IMG/VR virus record: IMGVR_UViG_3300049020_000030
Location: 1 to 29,704 of that record
Direction: 5' to 3' (one strand)
Length of the DNA: 29,704 bases
DNA from: a virus
The notes under the pieces were generated by a model. The model saw only the letters and a list, made by a program, of their open reading frames with translations, searched no databases and had not been told where the DNA came from. Within the stretch, counting starts at the first letter, position 1. Every line of letters starts with the position of its first letter. Below are positions 1 to 7,573 of the stretch, one piece after another. A program made the position numbers and the translations under genes.

Positions 1-155
1 ATCCAGAATTCAAGTATGTGAACGATTTACCAGAAGATAGATATCTTATGGTTGATGGCATTGCTTATATGAAAAAGGCAGCTCATGTTTACAAAGTTGA
101 TCTGATGGAAGTATTTCCTAATATGACTGAATTTTTGAATCACAGGAACACTTGA
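1..155 (+). CDS. 3' end of an unrecognised gene (partial)
   Basis: An open frame with codon phase starting at base 3 runs from the window edge to TGA at 153-155. The visible 50 residues include the stretches YVNDLPEDRY and HVYKVDLMEVFP and end in NHRNT. No domain can be recognised from this fragment. The stop overlaps the next start as TGATG, so it probably belongs to the same transcript as the following small ORF, the SGNH protein and the carbamoyltransferase. The function is unknown and the true start lies outside the window. Confidence 0.6.
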   Translation, partial: PEFKYVNDLPEDRYLMVDGIAYMKKAAHVYKVDLMEVFPNMTEFLNHRNT

Positions 156-262
156 TGCGTATTATCAGATATTTGAAATCAATACCAAGCAGAATAAAAG
201 GTTACTTCATCTACAGAAAAAGAATGAAGCAATTGAAGAAAAAAAACCCATTCATTTACTAG
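155..262 (+). CDS. small basic protein, 35 aa
   Basis: A 35-codon frame starts on the A of the upstream TGA stop (TGATG overlap at 153-157) and ends one base before the next ATG at 264. The peptide is strongly basic, with many Lys and Arg (for example YRKRMKQLKKK) and few acidic residues. The tight packing on both sides and the lack of any gap argue that it is translated by coupling, but a peptide this short has no recognisable family. It could be a nucleic-acid-binding peptide or simply a translational bridge; the sequence does not decide. Confidence 0.45.
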   Translation: MRIIRYLKSIPSRIKGYFIYRKRMKQLKKKNPFIY

Positions 263-263
263 T

Positions 264-1070
264 ATGATTTACATTTCCGGGGATAGCTTCGCTACTGGCG
301 AGGAATTAAATGACAATCGGTTCACAACCTACCCTGGTGATGGGTGGCTACTGGATCACAAGCCATGGAAAGAATGGCACAAGCAAAGGACCAAGGAATT
401 GATTGCCGCATATGGTTCCTATCACAAGTACATAGAAAAATGCAAGGATGATTCCTGGGGTTCAATGGTTAGTAACCACTATGGGATGCCATACGTCAAC
501 ACCGCGATCAGTGGTGCTTCGATGATGACTATCTTGGTCAACACGCAAAATAGTCTGACAGCACTGAAGAATCAGAATATCAAAGTCGAGAAGGCTTTCA
601 TCATGCTTACTAGCCCATATCGAATATCAGTATTCAAGAATGAAGGCGAAAGCTACAATCCTGAAACAAGTATCGAGACCTTGTGCCCCACGTTCACCGA
701 TTTACCATGCTCTCAGTCAGGGCTAACCTATATGAAATCATGGGTTGCGGCTGAGGATGAAAATGCGATGTTGAGTCGATGGATGATGCACTTCAATGCC
801 ATTCGTCACGCCGTAATAGCATTGGCTGGAATAGAACCAATATTTTTGGATTCTCAGTTTGTTGAACAGAACGAACTTCATAACATGGAAGGCCGAATGA
901 CCACTCCAGTTGCTAAAGAGCTATGGAGAAGCGTAGAGCCCTATTTCCCAGACGTTCTAAATCGAATGAGTACATTTAACGGAAATGATCCGCGGATGCC
1001 TCTGGGGCATTATGGCTGGGCTACTCACAATCGATTCGCAAAGTCATTAGCTTTGCGATATCCAAAATGA
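264..1070 (+). CDS. SGNH/GDSL-type hydrolase-like protein
   Basis: The 268-residue protein opens with a beta strand followed by GDSFATGEE (residues 6-14), the block I signature of SGNH/GDSL hydrolases with Ser8 as likely nucleophile. NTAISGASMMT (79-89) fits the oxyanion-hole block and MLTSPYR (114-120) sits where block III normally has GxND. The C-terminal DPRMPLGHYG segment offers Asp242 and His249 as a candidate Asp/His pair. Family members cleave esters such as acetyl groups on sugars. Here the next gene, overlapping by ATGA, is a carbamoyltransferase, so a role in processing a small-molecule or nucleotide modification is possible but inferred. The start at 264 is the first ATG after the upstream stop. 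No signal peptide is seen, so it should act in the cytoplasm. Confidence 0.7.
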   Translation: MIYISGDSFATGEELNDNRFTTYPGDGWLLDHKPWKEWHKQRTKELIAAYGSYHKYIEKCKDDSWGSMVSNHYGMPYVNTAISGASMMTILVNTQNSLTALKNQNIKVEKAFIMLTSPYRISVFKNEGESYNPETSIETLCPTFTDLPCSQSGLTYMKSWVAAEDENAMLSRWMMHFNAIRHAVIALAGIEPIFLDSQFVEQNELHNMEGRMTTPVAKELWRSVEPYFPDVLNRMSTFNGNDPRMPLGHYGWATHNRFAKSLALRYPK

Positions 1071-2527
1071 TCTACTGGGGGGTGGTATCAAGGGGCCATG
1101 ATGCCAGCTTGACTGTGGTTGAGGACAGGGAAATTCTATTTGCCGGCCATGCAGAACGATTCAGTGGTGTGAAGAACGACCCCGACATCAATCAAGATCT
1201 GATTGATGTGGCTATGAAATACGGTGCACCAGATCAAATCGTCTGGTACGAACGCCCATGGTTGAAAGCATCCAGGCATCTTTGGGCTGGGCAATCACTT
1301 CCTGAATTGCAGATCAGAAAGCATTTGGCAACATGGGGTATCACCGCCCCTTTGACAACAGTGGGTCATCATGAAAGCCATGCTGCTGGTGGCTTCTACA
1401 CAAGTGGTTTCCAGGATGCGAGTATTTTGGTTTGTGACGCGATTGGTGAATGGGACTGTATCAGTATTTGGCAAGCTGACCAAACTGGTATGAAGAAGAT
1501 TCACAGTGAGCGATATCCCAACAGCTTGGGCCTCCTCTATAGTGCATTCACCCAAAGGTTGGGTCTGAAACCAAACGAAGAAGAATACATCATGATGGGA
1601 ATGGCTGCTTTGGGTGAGCCCCGTCATGTGAAAAGAATATTGGATGATTTCGTAAAACAAACCGAGTCACCAAAGTTCCATATGAGAATCAATGTCCACC
1701 GGGGAATACTTGGTTGGGCTCCTGAATTGAATACGACTCAGGATCATTACGATATCGCGGCTAGCATTCAGAAGATCACAGAGGATTGGTTGGTGTCCAC
1801 AACGCGATGGATGAGAGACAATCTACCAAGTAGCAATTTGGTTTTGAGTGGTGGAGTAGCGTTGAATTGCAAAGCCAACACCGAGATCGCGTATCTGAGT
1901 GGTTACCGGGGAATGTGGATAATGCCTAACCCGGGTGATGCGGGATCAAGTATGGGCGCAATTGCAGCGCATATAAAGAAACCCTTAATTTGGAAATCAC
2001 CATATCTGGGTACTGATATCGAGGGTGATCTGGATTACCAGGCTGTCGTGGAACATTTGGTAAACGGTGAAGTCGTGGGTTTGGCAAAGGGTAGGGCGGA
2101 ATGGGGGCCAAGATCTCTTGGTAACAGAGCTTTGCTGGCAGACCCCAGAGGACCACATGTCAAAGACTTGGTAAACACCATCAAGAACAGACAGAAGTTC
2201 CGCCCTTTCGCCCCAATGATTATGGCAGAATTTGCCAACCAGTATTTTGAAATGCCCTATGGGGAATCACCCTACATGCAGTTCACCGCAACTTGCAGGT
2301 TCCCGGAAAGTTTCCCAGCTATCTGCCACTTTGACAACACATCAAGGGTGCAAACAGTAACTATGGAACAAAACCCCATGATCTATCGATTACTGTCTCA
2401 ATTCTATGAGAGAACGCAATGCCCCATGTTGTTGAACACCAGTCTGAACATCAAGGGGCAACCGTTGGTTGATACCTGGCAAGATGCAATGGACTTTCAA
2501 GACAAGTACGGTGTCAAAGTCTTTTAA
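1067..2527 (+). CDS. carbamoyltransferase, NodU/CmcH/TobZ family
   Basis: This 486-residue protein has the two-domain plan of O-carbamoyltransferases. The N-terminal Kae1-like part shows GHHESHAAGGFY (100-111, metal/nucleotide-binding His), SGGVALNCKAN (261-271) and PGDAGSSMGA (289-298). The C-terminal YrdC-like part shows GRAEWGPRSLGNR (342-354) and KFRPFAP (377-383), followed by an NTSLNIKGQP motif. The family moves the carbamoyl group of carbamoyl phosphate, via carbamoyl-adenylate, to a hydroxyl. It is somewhat shorter than antibiotic-pathway members, which exceed 500 residues, but all key blocks are present. Phage members that carbamoylate 5-hydroxymethylcytosine in DNA are known, which makes DNA hypermodification the best guess for the substrate. 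It overlaps the SGNH gene by ATGA, and its last 14 bases overlap the convergent gene. Confidence 0.9.
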   Translation: MIYWGVVSRGHDASLTVVEDREILFAGHAERFSGVKNDPDINQDLIDVAMKYGAPDQIVWYERPWLKASRHLWAGQSLPELQIRKHLATWGITAPLTTVGHHESHAAGGFYTSGFQDASILVCDAIGEWDCISIWQADQTGMKKIHSERYPNSLGLLYSAFTQRLGLKPNEEEYIMMGMAALGEPRHVKRILDDFVKQTESPKFHMRINVHRGILGWAPELNTTQDHYDIAASIQKITEDWLVSTTRWMRDNLPSSNLVLSGGVALNCKANTEIAYLSGYRGMWIMPNPGDAGSSMGAIAAHIKKPLIWKSPYLGTDIEGDLDYQAVVEHLVNGEVVGLAKGRAEWGPRSLGNRALLADPRGPHVKDLVNTIKNRQKFRPFAPMIMAEFANQYFEMPYGESPYMQFTATCRFPESFPAICHFDNTSRVQTVTMEQNPMIYRLLSQFYERTQCPMLLNTSLNIKGQPLVDTWQDAMDFQDKYGVKVF

Positions 2528-2834
2528 TCTCATCCCCATTCCCAGAACCATCACACCATTCCTCATAAGTGAAGGTCTCAGCTTCCAGACCATAACACTT
2601 GATTAGCTCAGCCCAAGATTCCAAGGTGTCTGGATGCAACTTGATATCAGACTTAAGGGAAGCCAACACAGCTTCTTGCTCGTCCAAGAATGTGATTCGG
2701 AATAAATCACAGCTAGTCAACTCTACGACCTTTATGAAGTCTGGTTTGAGTAATTCATTTAACAGGCTTTCAAGATCTCGGATATCCGGGATGTCCTGAT
2801 ACTCATTGGTAAGATCAACCAGGAAGGATCTCAT
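2514..2834 (-). CDS. hypothetical protein, 106 aa
   Basis: A minus-strand frame encodes an acidic, soluble-looking protein (MRSFLVDLTNEYQDIP at the start, GSGNGDEIKRL at the end) with amphipathic helices rich in Leu, Asp and Glu. ATG at 2834 is preferred because it has AAGAG about five bases upstream and follows a stop by one base. An in-frame TTG at 2852 would add six residues, and an upstream TAA blocks anything longer. It is the last gene of a leftward operon with the next two entries and converges on the carbamoyltransferase gene with a 14-base overlap. No family is recognised. Confidence 0.65.
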   Translation of the reverse strand: MRSFLVDLTNEYQDIPDIRDLESLLNELLKPDFIKVVELTSCDLFRITFLDEQEAVLASLKSDIKLHPDTLESWAELIKCYGLEAETFTYEEWCDGSGNGDEIKRL

Positions 2835-2835
2835 T

Positions 2836-2880
2836 TCACTCTTGATAGCCAACGTTTATGATACTTTGTGTAGGTTTCAT
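2836..2880 (-). CDS. possible 14-aa leader peptide
   Basis: The stop of the upstream minus-strand gene overlaps an ATG (ATGA) that opens a 14-codon frame. This frame ends one base before the ATG of the 106-aa gene. Such a mini-ORF could carry ribosomes from one gene to the next. It lies in a stretch that resembles the leader of the 127-aa gene, so it may be a by-product of a repeated leader rather than a gene. Treat it as a low-confidence coupling ORF. Confidence 0.2.
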   Translation of the reverse strand: MKPTQSIINVGYQE

Positions 2881-3224
2881 GACGGTTCCATGAAGGACTG
2901 TAGTGATTTCAGATGGCTGGCATAGTTCCGAATTACTTGCCACCTCCCGGAACCACCCCGTTTATCACGATCTATATCGTAAATCTTATGATACGACTTT
3001 TCCTCAAATGGGAACAGAGCGAATCCCATAGTGATTGATTCCAGTATCAGGGGCGTGGAATAGGAAGTTTTCACCACGACTGTATGAAACATATAAGGGA
3101 GATCAGCTCTGTGCCAACCATCAATGGTTATTTCACGGAGTGAGCTCTCGACAAATTTGGCACCATCCCATCCAGAAGACTCTGAATCAAGGGTGTTTCG
3201 GAAATCAAGGTAAAAGTAGTTCAT
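2877..3224 (-). CDS. hypothetical protein, 115 aa
   Basis: The protein begins MNYFYLDFRN and has mixed alpha/beta character, with aromatic-rich strands such as YMFHTVVVKTSYSTP and a basic RDKRGGSGRW stretch. Its ATG overlaps the stop of the upstream minus-strand gene as ATGA and is preceded by CCAGGT, a weak ribosome-binding site. Its N-terminus resembles that of the neighbouring 127-aa protein (MNYYILD), hinting at common ancestry or shared selection on the start region. No known family is recognised. It is the middle gene of a leftward three-gene operon. Confidence 0.65.
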   Translation of the reverse strand: MNYFYLDFRNTLDSESSGWDGAKFVESSLREITIDGWHRADLPYMFHTVVVKTSYSTPLILESITMGFALFPFEEKSYHKIYDIDRDKRGGSGRWQVIRNYASHLKSLQSFMEPS

Positions 3225-3604
3225 ACCTGGGTGTACGCTTTCATCAATTCTGTCAAAGTCTTAAAGCTGGAATACGACTCAATGATTCGCCGTTCTTGAA
3301 CATTGGACTTCTCAGCTAATTGTAACCTAACAGCAGGAGTATCCTGATATACGGGATGACTGGATGCAAGAACATCATGCACAACCATGGAATCATCACG
3401 GTATTCCATCAGATACAAGATGTAATTGGTCGCAAGAATATCAGGGTGTTCATGTTCAATGTAAATGGAACTGATACGATCTGGTTTCAAATCACTAAAG
3501 AGAGTCTGCATGAAGTGGACTGCGAGGTTGTTTATTCTCTTCTTCCTCAAAAGAGCAAGAGCTTGAATATAGAGTGGAGTGGCATCAAGGATGTAATAGT
3601 TCAT
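3221..3604 (-). CDS. hypothetical protein, 127 aa
   Basis: The frame encodes a largely helical soluble protein with stretches such as YIQALALLRKKRINNLAVHFMQTL and RISSIYIEHEHP. ATG at 3604 is chosen because a longer version could only begin at TTG 3646, and because this ATG overlaps the stop of a 17-codon ORF in the usual ATGA manner. The downstream 115-aa gene overlaps its stop by four bases. It is the first substantial gene of the leftward operon; its promoter probably lies in the repeat-bearing gap up to 3873. Function is unknown. Confidence 0.65.
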   Translation of the reverse strand: MNYYILDATPLYIQALALLRKKRINNLAVHFMQTLFSDLKPDRISSIYIEHEHPDILATNYILYLMEYRDDSMVVHDVLASSHPVYQDTPAVRLQLAEKSNVQERRIIESYSSFKTLTELMKAYTQV

Positions 3605-3654
3605 GGTTGACAAGTATGACTCTTTGTATAGGTTCCAGTAAACCAATTCTTCAT
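3601..3654 (-). CDS. possible 17-aa leader peptide
   Basis: A 17-codon minus-strand ORF starts at ATG 3654 and ends with TGA overlapping the ATG of the 127-aa gene. Its DNA contains CCTATACAAAGAGTCATA, which resembles CCTACACAAAGTATCATA in front of the 106-aa gene. Position and overlap suggest a translational leader for the operon, but no protein family supports it. Confidence 0.2.
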   Translation of the reverse strand: MKNWFTGTYTKSHTCQP

Positions 3655-3740
3655 GAATCTTTCACGGTTATTCAATGAGATTAGTCACCTCGTTCCCTTG
3701 AACTTCTTCACGAATATATGACGAGATTGTCACTTCGTTC
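3647..3740. repeat. imperfect tandem repeat in a 219-base gap (3655-3873)
   Basis: Two boxes occur twice in the same order. TTCTTCATGAAT (3647-3658) recurs as TTCTTCACGAAT (3704-3715). GAGATTAGTCACCTCGTTC (3677-3695) recurs as GAGATTGTCACTTCGTTC (3723-3740). The copies are separated by different spacers (18 and 7 bases). No gene is seen in 3655-3873 on either strand. The repeat lies upstream of the leftward operon and opposite the rightward late promoter at 3839, so a regulatory role or a decayed leader duplication is likely. Confidence 0.5.
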
Positions 3741-3838
3741 CAGGGAATCTCCAGGTAGATTTTGAGGAATTTGACAGGAACTCAACATAATTGTTCACAT
3801 GGTAGCACAAAACTGATGGCAGATGACTAGCAGTTTTT

Positions 3839-3846
3839 CATAAATA
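3839..3846 (+). promoter_or_regulatory. T4-type late promoter candidate, CATAAATA
   Basis: CATAAATA lies in an intergenic gap, 27 bases before the ATG at 3874, close to the T4 late box TATAAATA. No -35 element is needed in the T4 late system. Six other sites in this window share the TAAATA core at similar spacing. GGAG at 3865-3868, inside the palindrome AGCTCCGGAGCT (3859-3870), is the ribosome-binding site of the gene it would drive. Confidence 0.55.
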
Positions 3847-3873
3847 ACCAGTTAACAAAGCTCCGGAGCTACT

Positions 3874-4659
3874 ATGAATTTCAAACAGTATTTGGCTGAG
3901 AGCGAAAAGACCTACAAATTCCGCATCAAGACTGTGGCCACAGTCGATAAAGAGATGCTGAGAAAGATTGAACAATACCTGAGTAAGTTCAATCTCATTA
4001 AGGTTTTTCCGACTACCAAGACCATCTTGCAAAAACACCCTCTTGATTTTAGCCCAAACATCAAGGATATGGAAGTCTACATCGTGGACGTGGAAATGGG
4101 CCTGCCCGTGAGTTCATTCATCATGGAAAAAGAACTCACCAGTCTGTTGGGTCTTTCTGGTGGATATCTTTTGGTTCGTGGTGAACACGATGCCTTGGAA
4201 ACCCAAATTGATGCTACTCAACAAGCTCAAGATATAGCGGACCAAGCTGCAAAGAAGGGCCTTGGTGCGTCTACACTTCTTTCCACAGAGTCGGTGTACC
4301 CCGATGCTGATCAGACTGCCCAAGGCACCAATTATTACGGCAACGAATACAATGGTCGCTTCCTCAAGTATTTGAAGGACGAGTCGGCAACCAGAAAGGA
4401 AAAGCAAAAAGTGGAAGCTCCCGCTCCATTGTTTTCCTGGTTGGATTACGAAAAGCTGGACCACACTCCTGATGACGACCAGGAATTCAACAAGGACTTG
4501 GAAAAGTTTGGCTTGAAGGCTGCTGACAAAGACGCCATGGTTCCTGGTGACACCGGTGCATTCACGGATGCTGGTAAGGTTATGAAGAAGACTTATCAGG
4601 ACGAGAAGGGAAAAACAAAAACTCTTAAAGGGAAGTCCACCAACGTGGGTCTGAAATAA
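3874..4659 (+). CDS. conserved phage protein with capsid-targeting-like N-terminus
   Basis: The 261-residue protein begins MNFKQYLAES. This resembles the roughly ten-residue capsid-targeting peptide of T4 internal proteins, which is cut by the gp21 prohead protease after an (L/I)-x-E sequence; here LAE/S would be the site (Glu9/Ser10). The following 100 residues look like a compact alpha/beta domain with a regular run of strands (KTYKFRIKTVATVD, KDMEVYIVDVEMG). The C-terminal half is hydrophilic and Lys/Asp-rich, consistent with a flexible tail. ATG 3874 has GGAG five bases upstream and a late-promoter box before that, fitting a virion or morphogenesis gene. Packaging in the head is an inference. 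Confidence 0.7.
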   Translation: MNFKQYLAESEKTYKFRIKTVATVDKEMLRKIEQYLSKFNLIKVFPTTKTILQKHPLDFSPNIKDMEVYIVDVEMGLPVSSFIMEKELTSLLGLSGGYLLVRGEHDALETQIDATQQAQDIADQAAKKGLGASTLLSTESVYPDADQTAQGTNYYGNEYNGRFLKYLKDESATRKEKQKVEAPAPLFSWLDYEKLDHTPDDDQEFNKDLEKFGLKAADKDAMVPGDTGAFTDAGKVMKKTYQDEKGKTKTLKGKSTNVGLK

Positions 4660-4660
4660 C

Positions 4661-5482
4661 ATGAACGAAATCAACGTAAAGAAAATCATGGAGATGGCTT
4701 CCTATGGTCGCCCAGTCCAGGAAGAAGGTGACTACTCAATCGATTATTCACCAGTCGCGACCGGTCGTGATCACAATCAAACTAACCAGATGGGTGACAA
4801 TCCACTTCCACTTGAGGAAGAAGCTGGTGAAGTCACGGAAGTGATGATCGACCAATTGTATGAAATCCTCCACAATGCTGGTAAGAGTGATAGCGATATC
4901 GCGATGGGTAATGTGAAGATCAAACCCACAAGTGCCGAAAAGGTAATGCGTACTATTGCTCCTGGTCAGTCTTTCCAAGATCCACATGCCTTCCTCGAGA
5001 AGGTATTGGCTGCCCTTGCCAAGCAACTTGATCCATCAAAGGAACAAGTTGTTGAGTTCCAAGAAGTCCCCAACGGTGCTCGCTTCGTTCACAATATCGA
5101 CACCATGGGTAATGTCCAAATTGTTGATTCACAATCAGGCAAAGAAGTTGTTCTGAGTGGCGAAGACTCCATGGAACTGATCGGTGAGTTGGAAATGAAT
5201 GGTGGCACTCCTGAACAAGTTCAAGAAATCCTGGCATCATACCAACACGTTCTCGAAGGTGACATGGGTCAAGAAGTCGTGAGCGAAGACATGAATCTGG
5301 CTACTTCTGGTGTCCGTTCACTTCTCGACGATATCAAGAACATGGAAAATAAGTTGAAGCAAATGTTGGATAAGGCAGAAGCTGACGGTGACGTGATGGC
5401 AGCAACCGCGGCGAATATTTTCAGTGAAGAAGTAACTAAGCTGGAAACAGCTATTGATGACTATCTTAAACAGCAGAGTTAA
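4661..5482 (+). CDS. hypothetical protein, 273 aa, C-terminal coiled coil
   Basis: The gene starts one base after the upstream stop (TAACATG). The protein is acidic, with a low-complexity N-terminal third, a central region containing ARFVHNIDTMGNVQIVDSQ and a strand-turn pattern, and a C-terminal segment from about residue 218 with a clear heptad pattern (SLLDDIKNMENKLKQMLDKA) predicting a coiled coil. It is co-transcribed with the upstream capsid-targeting-like protein and ends just before a hairpin terminator at 5504-5527. No enzyme motif is visible. A structural or scaffold-like role is possible from position near TerL but not shown. Confidence 0.65.
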   Translation: MNEINVKKIMEMASYGRPVQEEGDYSIDYSPVATGRDHNQTNQMGDNPLPLEEEAGEVTEVMIDQLYEILHNAGKSDSDIAMGNVKIKPTSAEKVMRTIAPGQSFQDPHAFLEKVLAALAKQLDPSKEQVVEFQEVPNGARFVHNIDTMGNVQIVDSQSGKEVVLSGEDSMELIGELEMNGGTPEQVQEILASYQHVLEGDMGQEVVSEDMNLATSGVRSLLDDIKNMENKLKQMLDKAEADGDVMAATAANIFSEEVTKLETAIDDYLKQQS

Positions 5483-5496
5483 TTCGAGCACGTGAA

Positions 5497-5504
5497 AGTA
5501 AATA
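5497..5504 (+). promoter_or_regulatory. late promoter candidate, AGTAAATA
   Basis: AGTAAATA lies 24 bases before ATG 5529 and runs directly into the hairpin at 5504-5527. A transcript starting about six bases downstream of the box would lack the left arm of that hairpin. Confidence 0.4.
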
Positions 5505-5527
5505 AAGGGAGCATTTTGCTCCCTTTT
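5504..5527 (+). terminator. intrinsic terminator-like hairpin
   Basis: A perfect 10-bp stem (AAAGGGAGCA / TGCTCCCTTT) with a TTT loop ends in TTTT, directly after the 273-aa gene. It also ends one base before ATG 5529, so it could shield that start in read-through RNA. Confidence 0.7.
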
Positions 5528-5528
5528 C

Positions 5529-5939
5529 ATGTTTCCGGCTTTACCAAAACATCATCCTCCTTTGAAGGGCTGCCTAAATGCCCTCACTTTTACAGAAGTC
5601 AGCGTAAGTATTTTTGACTCCTGGGGGCCTGGTGCGGCTTCGACATTTACCGGGACGGCATCTTTTACCTACGATATTGCGGATATGGAGTTTGTGAATT
5701 CCATACGGCCAGAATCTTTTTCATACCGTAAATCACACGATTTGATTTACTACTTGCCACTCCATGTTCAGGACTGGTTTAATACGGTGATATCTGGTTC
5801 TTGGGTCTATCTAGTCAGGAACAAACTAGATGCTGTGAACAATCATGCGATCAGGGTAGCAACGCAATCAAACTCTCAAGAGTTTGTATTTTTCTTTCAA
5901 CATGAAGAAGATCTCATGTTGTTCAAACTTTCATGGTAA
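5529..5939 (+). CDS. small conserved phage protein, 136 aa (start uncertain)
   Basis: The frame is open from ATG 5529 to TAA 5939. The C-terminal half (residues 53-136) carries the pattern DWFNTVISGSWVYL followed by FVFFFQHEEDLMLFKLSW at the end. This matches the layout of another gene in this window (23774-24019), which ends ...FMIWLSFKEDSDLIQFKLQW before a short tail. Both look like one family of small phage proteins of unknown function. ATG 5685 (MEFVNS) would give an 84-aa protein aligned end to end with that relative. ATG 5529 has a late-promoter box at the usual distance but no Shine-Dalgarno. The gene ends five bases before terL. Confidence 0.55.
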   Translation: MFPALPKHHPPLKGCLNALTFTEVSVSIFDSWGPGAASTFTGTASFTYDIADMEFVNSIRPESFSYRKSHDLIYYLPLHVQDWFNTVISGSWVYLVRNKLDAVNNHAIRVATQSNSQEFVFFFQHEEDLMLFKLSW

Positions 5940-5943
5940 ACAT

Positions 5944-7527
5944 ATGAGTGAATTTGATCCCATTAAGAAGCCGCATAGGCTTGATACGTTCACGAAGAAC
6001 GATCTCACGGAATTGATGAAGTGTACTTTTGACCCGATATACTTCATTGAAAACTACATCAAGGTTCAACATCCTATCAAGGGTTCTGTCCCCTTGAAAC
6101 TATACGACTTCCAGGTTGATATGGTTAAGGGATTTCATGAAAACCGTTTTGTGATTGGTTTGACTGCTCGACAGATGGGTAAGACTACCACGGCGGCGGC
6201 TTATCTGTTGTGGAAGGCGATGTTCGTGCCGGATACCAAAATCCTGATTGCAGCCAACAAATTGGTAGCTGCATTGGAAATTATGTCTCGTATCCGATAC
6301 GGTTACGAGGAAGCACCGAACTTCCTTAGAGCCGGCGTCACTGAATACAACAAGGGTACAATCAAATTCGACAACGGTTCTGAAATTACCGCTCGAGCAA
6401 CAACGCCAGATGCTGGTCGTGGTCTTTCCATTACCTTGCTTTATCTGGATGAGTTTGCATTTGTGCGACCAAGCATGGCTCAGGAATTCTGGACCGCTAT
6501 CCAACCAGTTCTGTCCACGGGTGGTGGATGCATTATCACATCCACGCCAAAGAACGACGAAGATCAGTTTGCTCAAATCTGGAAGGGCGCCACTGACAAT
6601 CAGGATGAATATGGCAATTATCTCCCGGGCTCAGTGGGATCTAATGATTTCTATCCTATCAAGGTAACTTGGGACAAGCATCCGGAACGAAACGAGGAAT
6701 GGGCAGCCCCATTCCGTCAATCATTGGGTGATGCTCGATTTGCACAGGAATTTAACTGTGAATTCGTTACCGATGATGAAACCCTTATCGACCCATTGAC
6801 CCTCAGTGCTCTCAGATATAAAGATCCGGAATTCTTTACTGGACAGATACGATGGTTTAAAGAACCTGAACCCAACAAAACGTATTTTGTTGGTCTTGAT
6901 CCCAGTCTGGGTACAGGTGGTGACTATTCTGCCATTCAAGTATTTGAGCTCCCGGGAATGCAACAAATTGGAGAATGGCAGCATAACAAGACTCCACCAA
7001 AGGGCCAGATCAGAATATTGATGACTATCTTAAGCATGATAGATCAGGAGCTCAGGAACAATCCTGAGCAGATAGGGGAACCCACGATATATTGGACGGT
7101 TGAAAACAATACCTTGGGTGAGGCGGCTCTGATTGTGATTGAGGACACGGGTGAACATAATTTCCCCGGCGTGTTCATCAGTGAAAAGAAGAGGCCAGGT
7201 GCCACTCGTCGCTTCAGAAAGGGTCTGAATACTGACAACCGAAAGAAACTCGCAGCTTGTAGTAAGATGAAGAGTTTGGTTGAATCTAGGAGAATGGTAA
7301 TCCATAGTCGGTCACTTATCAAACAATTGAAGAACTTTGTGAGTAGTGGTTCCGGATATGCTGCCAAATCTGGGGAGAACGACGACTTGGTTATGAGTGC
7401 ATTGCTTGTGGTGAGAATGTTGGAAACGGTTATCCATTGGTTAAATGCTGACGACGCCGAGGAATTGCGTGATGGTATCGACCCAGAGGACGTATTCGAC
7501 GAACCAATGCCAGTTTTTATTGGGTGA
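5944..7527 (+). CDS. terL: terminase large subunit (gp17-like)
   Basis: This 527-residue protein is the ATP-driven DNA-packaging motor and headful nuclease. The N-terminal ATPase shows Walker A TARQMGKTT (74-82), Walker B LLYLDE (165-170, Glu170 catalytic) and the coupling motif TSTPKN (199-204). The C-terminal RNase H-like nuclease shows the first Asp in VGLDPSLGTGGDYSA (Asp319), Glu387 in WTVENNT and acidic residues in GENDDLVMS (480-481). Length and motif order match T4 gp17 although it is somewhat shorter than the roughly 610 residues of gp17. ATG 5944 is chosen because upstream residues of the longer frame lie inside the preceding gene. No small terminase is recognised next to it. Confidence 0.95.
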   Translation: MSEFDPIKKPHRLDTFTKNDLTELMKCTFDPIYFIENYIKVQHPIKGSVPLKLYDFQVDMVKGFHENRFVIGLTARQMGKTTTAAAYLLWKAMFVPDTKILIAANKLVAALEIMSRIRYGYEEAPNFLRAGVTEYNKGTIKFDNGSEITARATTPDAGRGLSITLLYLDEFAFVRPSMAQEFWTAIQPVLSTGGGCIITSTPKNDEDQFAQIWKGATDNQDEYGNYLPGSVGSNDFYPIKVTWDKHPERNEEWAAPFRQSLGDARFAQEFNCEFVTDDETLIDPLTLSALRYKDPEFFTGQIRWFKEPEPNKTYFVGLDPSLGTGGDYSAIQVFELPGMQQIGEWQHNKTPPKGQIRILMTILSMIDQELRNNPEQIGEPTIYWTVENNTLGEAALIVIEDTGEHNFPGVFISEKKRPGATRRFRKGLNTDNRKKLAACSKMKSLVESRRMVIHSRSLIKQLKNFVSSGSGYAAKSGENDDLVMSALLVVRMLETVIHWLNADDAEELRDGIDPEDVFDEPMPVFIG

Positions 7528-7539
7528 TTTCACCTAGTC

Positions 7540-7547
7540 ACTAAATA
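7540..7547 (+). promoter_or_regulatory. late promoter candidate, ACTAAATA
   Basis: ACTAAATA sits in the 46-base gap after terL, 26 bases before ATG 7574. The same eight bases, with the same preceding C, occur at 27823-27830 in front of another operon. Confidence 0.55.
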
Positions 7548-7573
7548 AGCGAGAACCTAATAACTGTGTTTAT

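Noticed and set aside
4114-4689. 191-codon minus-strand open frame opposite the 3874 gene
   Set aside because: It is a Leu/Phe/Ser-rich antisense reading of a Lys/Glu-rich gene with a good start and promoter, and no independent signal supports it.
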